Shown here: positions 33,999 through 35,706 of the stretch, piece by piece | Layout: every line of letters starts with the position of its first letter | Position numbering within the stretch: position 1 is the first letter of the stretch | NCBI GenBank assembly: GCA_031254455.1 | Contig: JAIRUI010000090.1 | Coordinates: 1-35,706, forward strand | Length of the DNA: 35,706 nucleotides | Source: Chitinispirillales bacterium | Lineage (GTDB): Bacteria > Fibrobacterota > Chitinivibrionia > Chitinivibrionales > Chitinivibrionaceae | Direction: 5' to 3' | Program-made: the position numbers and the translations under genes | The notes under the pieces: model-generated | Databases searched by the model: none | Told to the model about the DNA's origin: nothing | What the model saw: the letters and a program-made list of their open reading frames with translations, nothing else

Positions 33999-35706
33999 AT
34001 GTTCAAAAATCTAAAACTAAGCACAAAAATCGTGTTTGGATGTCTGTCTGCGATTTCTTTAATCGTCGTATTGGTACTGGTTGTCGTCGTATTTCTTCAA
34101 AAAACCGTAGTAATGTCTGAGGAATACGTCACGGGAAACGAGGCGTTTGCGGAATTTGACGACGCTATGCTTAATTTTAACTACTATGCGAGTTGTTACG
34201 CGTATTCGCAAGACAAAGAATTCTATGAAGAAACGGTTAATCTTGAAAAAGAATTTTACGAATCCAAGGCTCCCGACGCTTACGAGTCCGTAGAAAAATC
34301 CCCAAACCCCGATTTCAAAGCCTTCAAAAGCGACATCGCCGACGTTTCCGACAAATTTGAGACATCGATGAAACTTTTTCGTTCGGTTCACGAAAATTAT
34401 GAAGAAAAAAATCGACTTTACCGATACGTCGTCGTAGAAAACGGCGAAAATGCGGCAAAACAAATTGAAGAATTAAAATCAATGTTTGTGTTTGCGTCAA
34501 GAGAATGGGCGACCGCTTCAAACGTTGAAAATTGTCTGCTTAAAATGCAGATTGCTTATTGGCTTACAAAAGACGACGCTCAAGCCGCCGAACAAGTCGT
34601 TATATTGGGCGGGGAAACGTTGGCGCAGTTAGAAAAACTTGCCGATTACGGCGTTTCGCAAAGAGCAAAAACGCTCACGGAAAATCTTAAAAAATCGGTA
34701 TCAAATTACATTTCGGGAATGAAGCCTATGATAGTAGAATATTCAAAAACCGGCGAAATCCTTGAAAAATTTCTACAAAGCAAAGATGAAACCGTAGAAA
34801 CCAGCGGAGATCTATATTACGCCACGGTAAAAGCCGGACAAAAAAACACGGCAAGCGTTTCAAGGACTCTTCGCGCTTTGGTTTGGACGCTGCTTATCGG
34901 CTTGATCGTTTCAATCGCCATTATGTTCATTACGGTAAATACTATCGTCTTAAAAGCCTCGGTTAATCGCATTAACGAGGTAGTTGACGGAATTTCAACG
35001 GGCGCCGAGCGCGTGGCGTCCGTTTCCGGAGAAATTGCGAGCGCGGCGTTGGGAATGGCAAGCGGCGCAAATAAGCAAGTTTCTAATTTAAGCAATATTT
35101 CGTCGCTGTTAGACAACATCACCGGTATGTCGAAACGAACGGTCGAAAACGCAAGAAACGCAGACAACCTGGTCACTGACAGCGTAAATAAAGCAAAAGC
35201 GAGTCAGGAAGCGATGAGCCGGCTTGAAGACGCCGTAGTTGAAATTCGACAATCAAGCGACGAAACGGCGAAAATTCTCAAAGATATAGACGAAATCGCT
35301 TTCCAGACAAATTTACTCGCATTGAACGCAGCCGTAGAAGCGGCAAGAGCGGGTGAAGCCGGTAAAGGATTTGCGGTCGTCGCGGAAGAAGTCAGAAATC
35401 TTGCGCAACGAAGCGCCGAAAGCGCAAAAAAGACGGCCGAAATGATTGAGGAATCCCATAAAAGCAGTTTACGCGGCGTAACCTTGGCGAAAGAGACGTC
35501 TCAAGTAATCGGCGCTATTACGGAAGCGTCCGGTAAAATAGCGGATATTGTCGGTGAAATCACTACAGCGGCGGAAGAACAAGCGCAGGGAGTTTTGCAG
35601 ATAGGCGCAGCCGTCGATGCTATGGAAACGGTAACGCATCAAAACGCTTCTTCGACCGAAAGATTGGCGGAAAGTTCGGAAGAACTTGGATCACAGGCGC
35701 TTTTGA
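33999..35706 (+). CDS. Methyl-accepting chemotaxis protein (3' truncated by window edge)
   Basis: The frame is open from the ATG to the last base, giving 569 residues plus one base; the stop lies beyond the window. TM helix 1 is at about 12-33. The extracytoplasmic helical domain (about 35-290, rich in E/K with long heptads) suggests a four-helix-bundle-type sensor. TM helix 2 is at about 294-317. The linker after it (about 318-345) is HAMP-like but short. The signalling domain has the universally conserved hairpin tip, IAFQTNLLALNAAVEAARAG (433-452) followed by GKGFAVVAEEVRNLAQRSA, with methylation-helix heptads on both sides. It signals through CheW/CheA; no che gene is in the window. Its presence implies a chemosensory system, which would fit a motile relative rather than Fibrobacter itself. 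The ligand is unknown. Confidence 0.95.
   Translation, partial: MFKNLKLSTKIVFGCLSAISLIVVLVLVVVVFLQKTVVMSEEYVTGNEAFAEFDDAMLNFNYYASCYAYSQDKEFYEETVNLEKEFYESKAPDAYESVEKSPNPDFKAFKSDIADVSDKFETSMKLFRSVHENYEEKNRLYRYVVVENGENAAKQIEELKSMFVFASREWATASNVENCLLKMQIAYWLTKDDAQAAEQVVILGGETLAQLEKLADYGVSQRAKTLTENLKKSVSNYISGMKPMIVEYSKTGEILEKFLQSKDETVETSGDLYYATVKAGQKNTASVSRTLRALVWTLLIGLIVSIAIMFITVNTIVLKASVNRINEVVDGISTGAERVASVSGEIASAALGMASGANKQVSNLSNISSLLDNITGMSKRTVENARNADNLVTDSVNKAKASQEAMSRLEDAVVEIRQSSDETAKILKDIDEIAFQTNLLALNAAVEAARAGEAGKGFAVVAEEVRNLAQRSAESAKKTAEMIEESHKSSLRGVTLAKETSQVIGAITEASGKIADIVGEITTAAEEQAQGVLQIGAAVDAMETVTHQNASSTERLAESSEELGSQALL

Noticed and set aside
34817..35176. 119-codon minus-strand frame inside the chemotaxis gene
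   Set aside because: It is the complement of the well-supported signalling domain and has no features of its own.
1..35706. CRISPR arrays, insertion sequences, prophage genes and a DGR reverse transcriptase
   Set aside because: No regularly spaced direct repeats, transposase, integrase, phage-type or reverse-transcriptase reading frames were seen on either strand.

Overview
The window looks like a chromosomal segment of a Gram-negative, plant-polysaccharide-degrading bacterium, most probably a member of Fibrobacterota (the Fibromonas/Chitinispirillum-like gut lineages). This is inference from an AT-rich genome, lipoproteins and FadL- and OMP-type outer-membrane proteins, secreted multi-modular carbohydrate-active proteins with CBM6/CBM32-like modules, and a shared FlgD-Ig/type-IX-like C-terminal module ending in K/R-LG-V/I-KR. 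No 16S rRNA or other decisive marker is present.

Layout. 1-459 is the C-terminal end of a secreted protein carrying that shared module, followed by a good rho-independent terminator. 630-4759 (+) holds a YfcE-like phosphoesterase, a cobalamin-type radical SAM protein, fabF and rnc. 4756-9855 (-) reads, in transcription order, a CsgG/FlgT-like protein fused to a predicted outer-membrane barrel, a second FlgT/LPP20-like exported protein, ybeY and a corC/CNNM-type gene. 9976-13156 (+) holds a small membrane protein and a large hybrid histidine kinase (PDC sensor, HisKA, HATPase, REC, HPt). 13149-14754 (-) holds a small membrane protein, exodeoxyribonuclease III and a HAD phosphatase. 14833-15153 is the remnant of a DUF4143 ATPase. 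15220-19627 (-) holds a lipoprotein, rmuC and a YfhO-like membrane protein. 19767-23482 (+) holds an exported CBM9-like protein, tRNA-His, clpP, clpX and ispD.

23541-24587 (+) is the most interesting gene: a lipoprotein with an InlB-type repeat and a C-type-lectin/FGE-sulfatase fold. Its last 37 or so codons look like the variable region of a diversity-generating retroelement (DGR). They are adenine-poor (10 A in 111 bases) and fit the SUMF1-type DGR target pattern, with variable residues at the places where such templates carry AAY codons. No reverse transcriptase or template repeat lies in the window, so the retroelement would have to act from elsewhere.

24618-33671 (-) holds argG and a secreted polysaccharide-degradation cluster: a GH5 enzyme with CBM32 and CBM6-like modules, a FadL-type outer-membrane protein, and a pectate-lyase-superfamily beta-helix protein with two tandem CBM6-like modules. 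33999-35706 (+) is a methyl-accepting chemotaxis protein cut by the window edge; the 327-base divergent gap before it carries a perfect 16-bp palindrome and a short hairpin.

Central functions (RNA processing, proteolysis, isoprenoid and arginine synthesis, DNA repair) are thus interspersed with envelope, sensing and secreted carbohydrate-active genes. Many junctions are tight (ATGA overlaps, zero-gap TAAATG), which suggests translational coupling.
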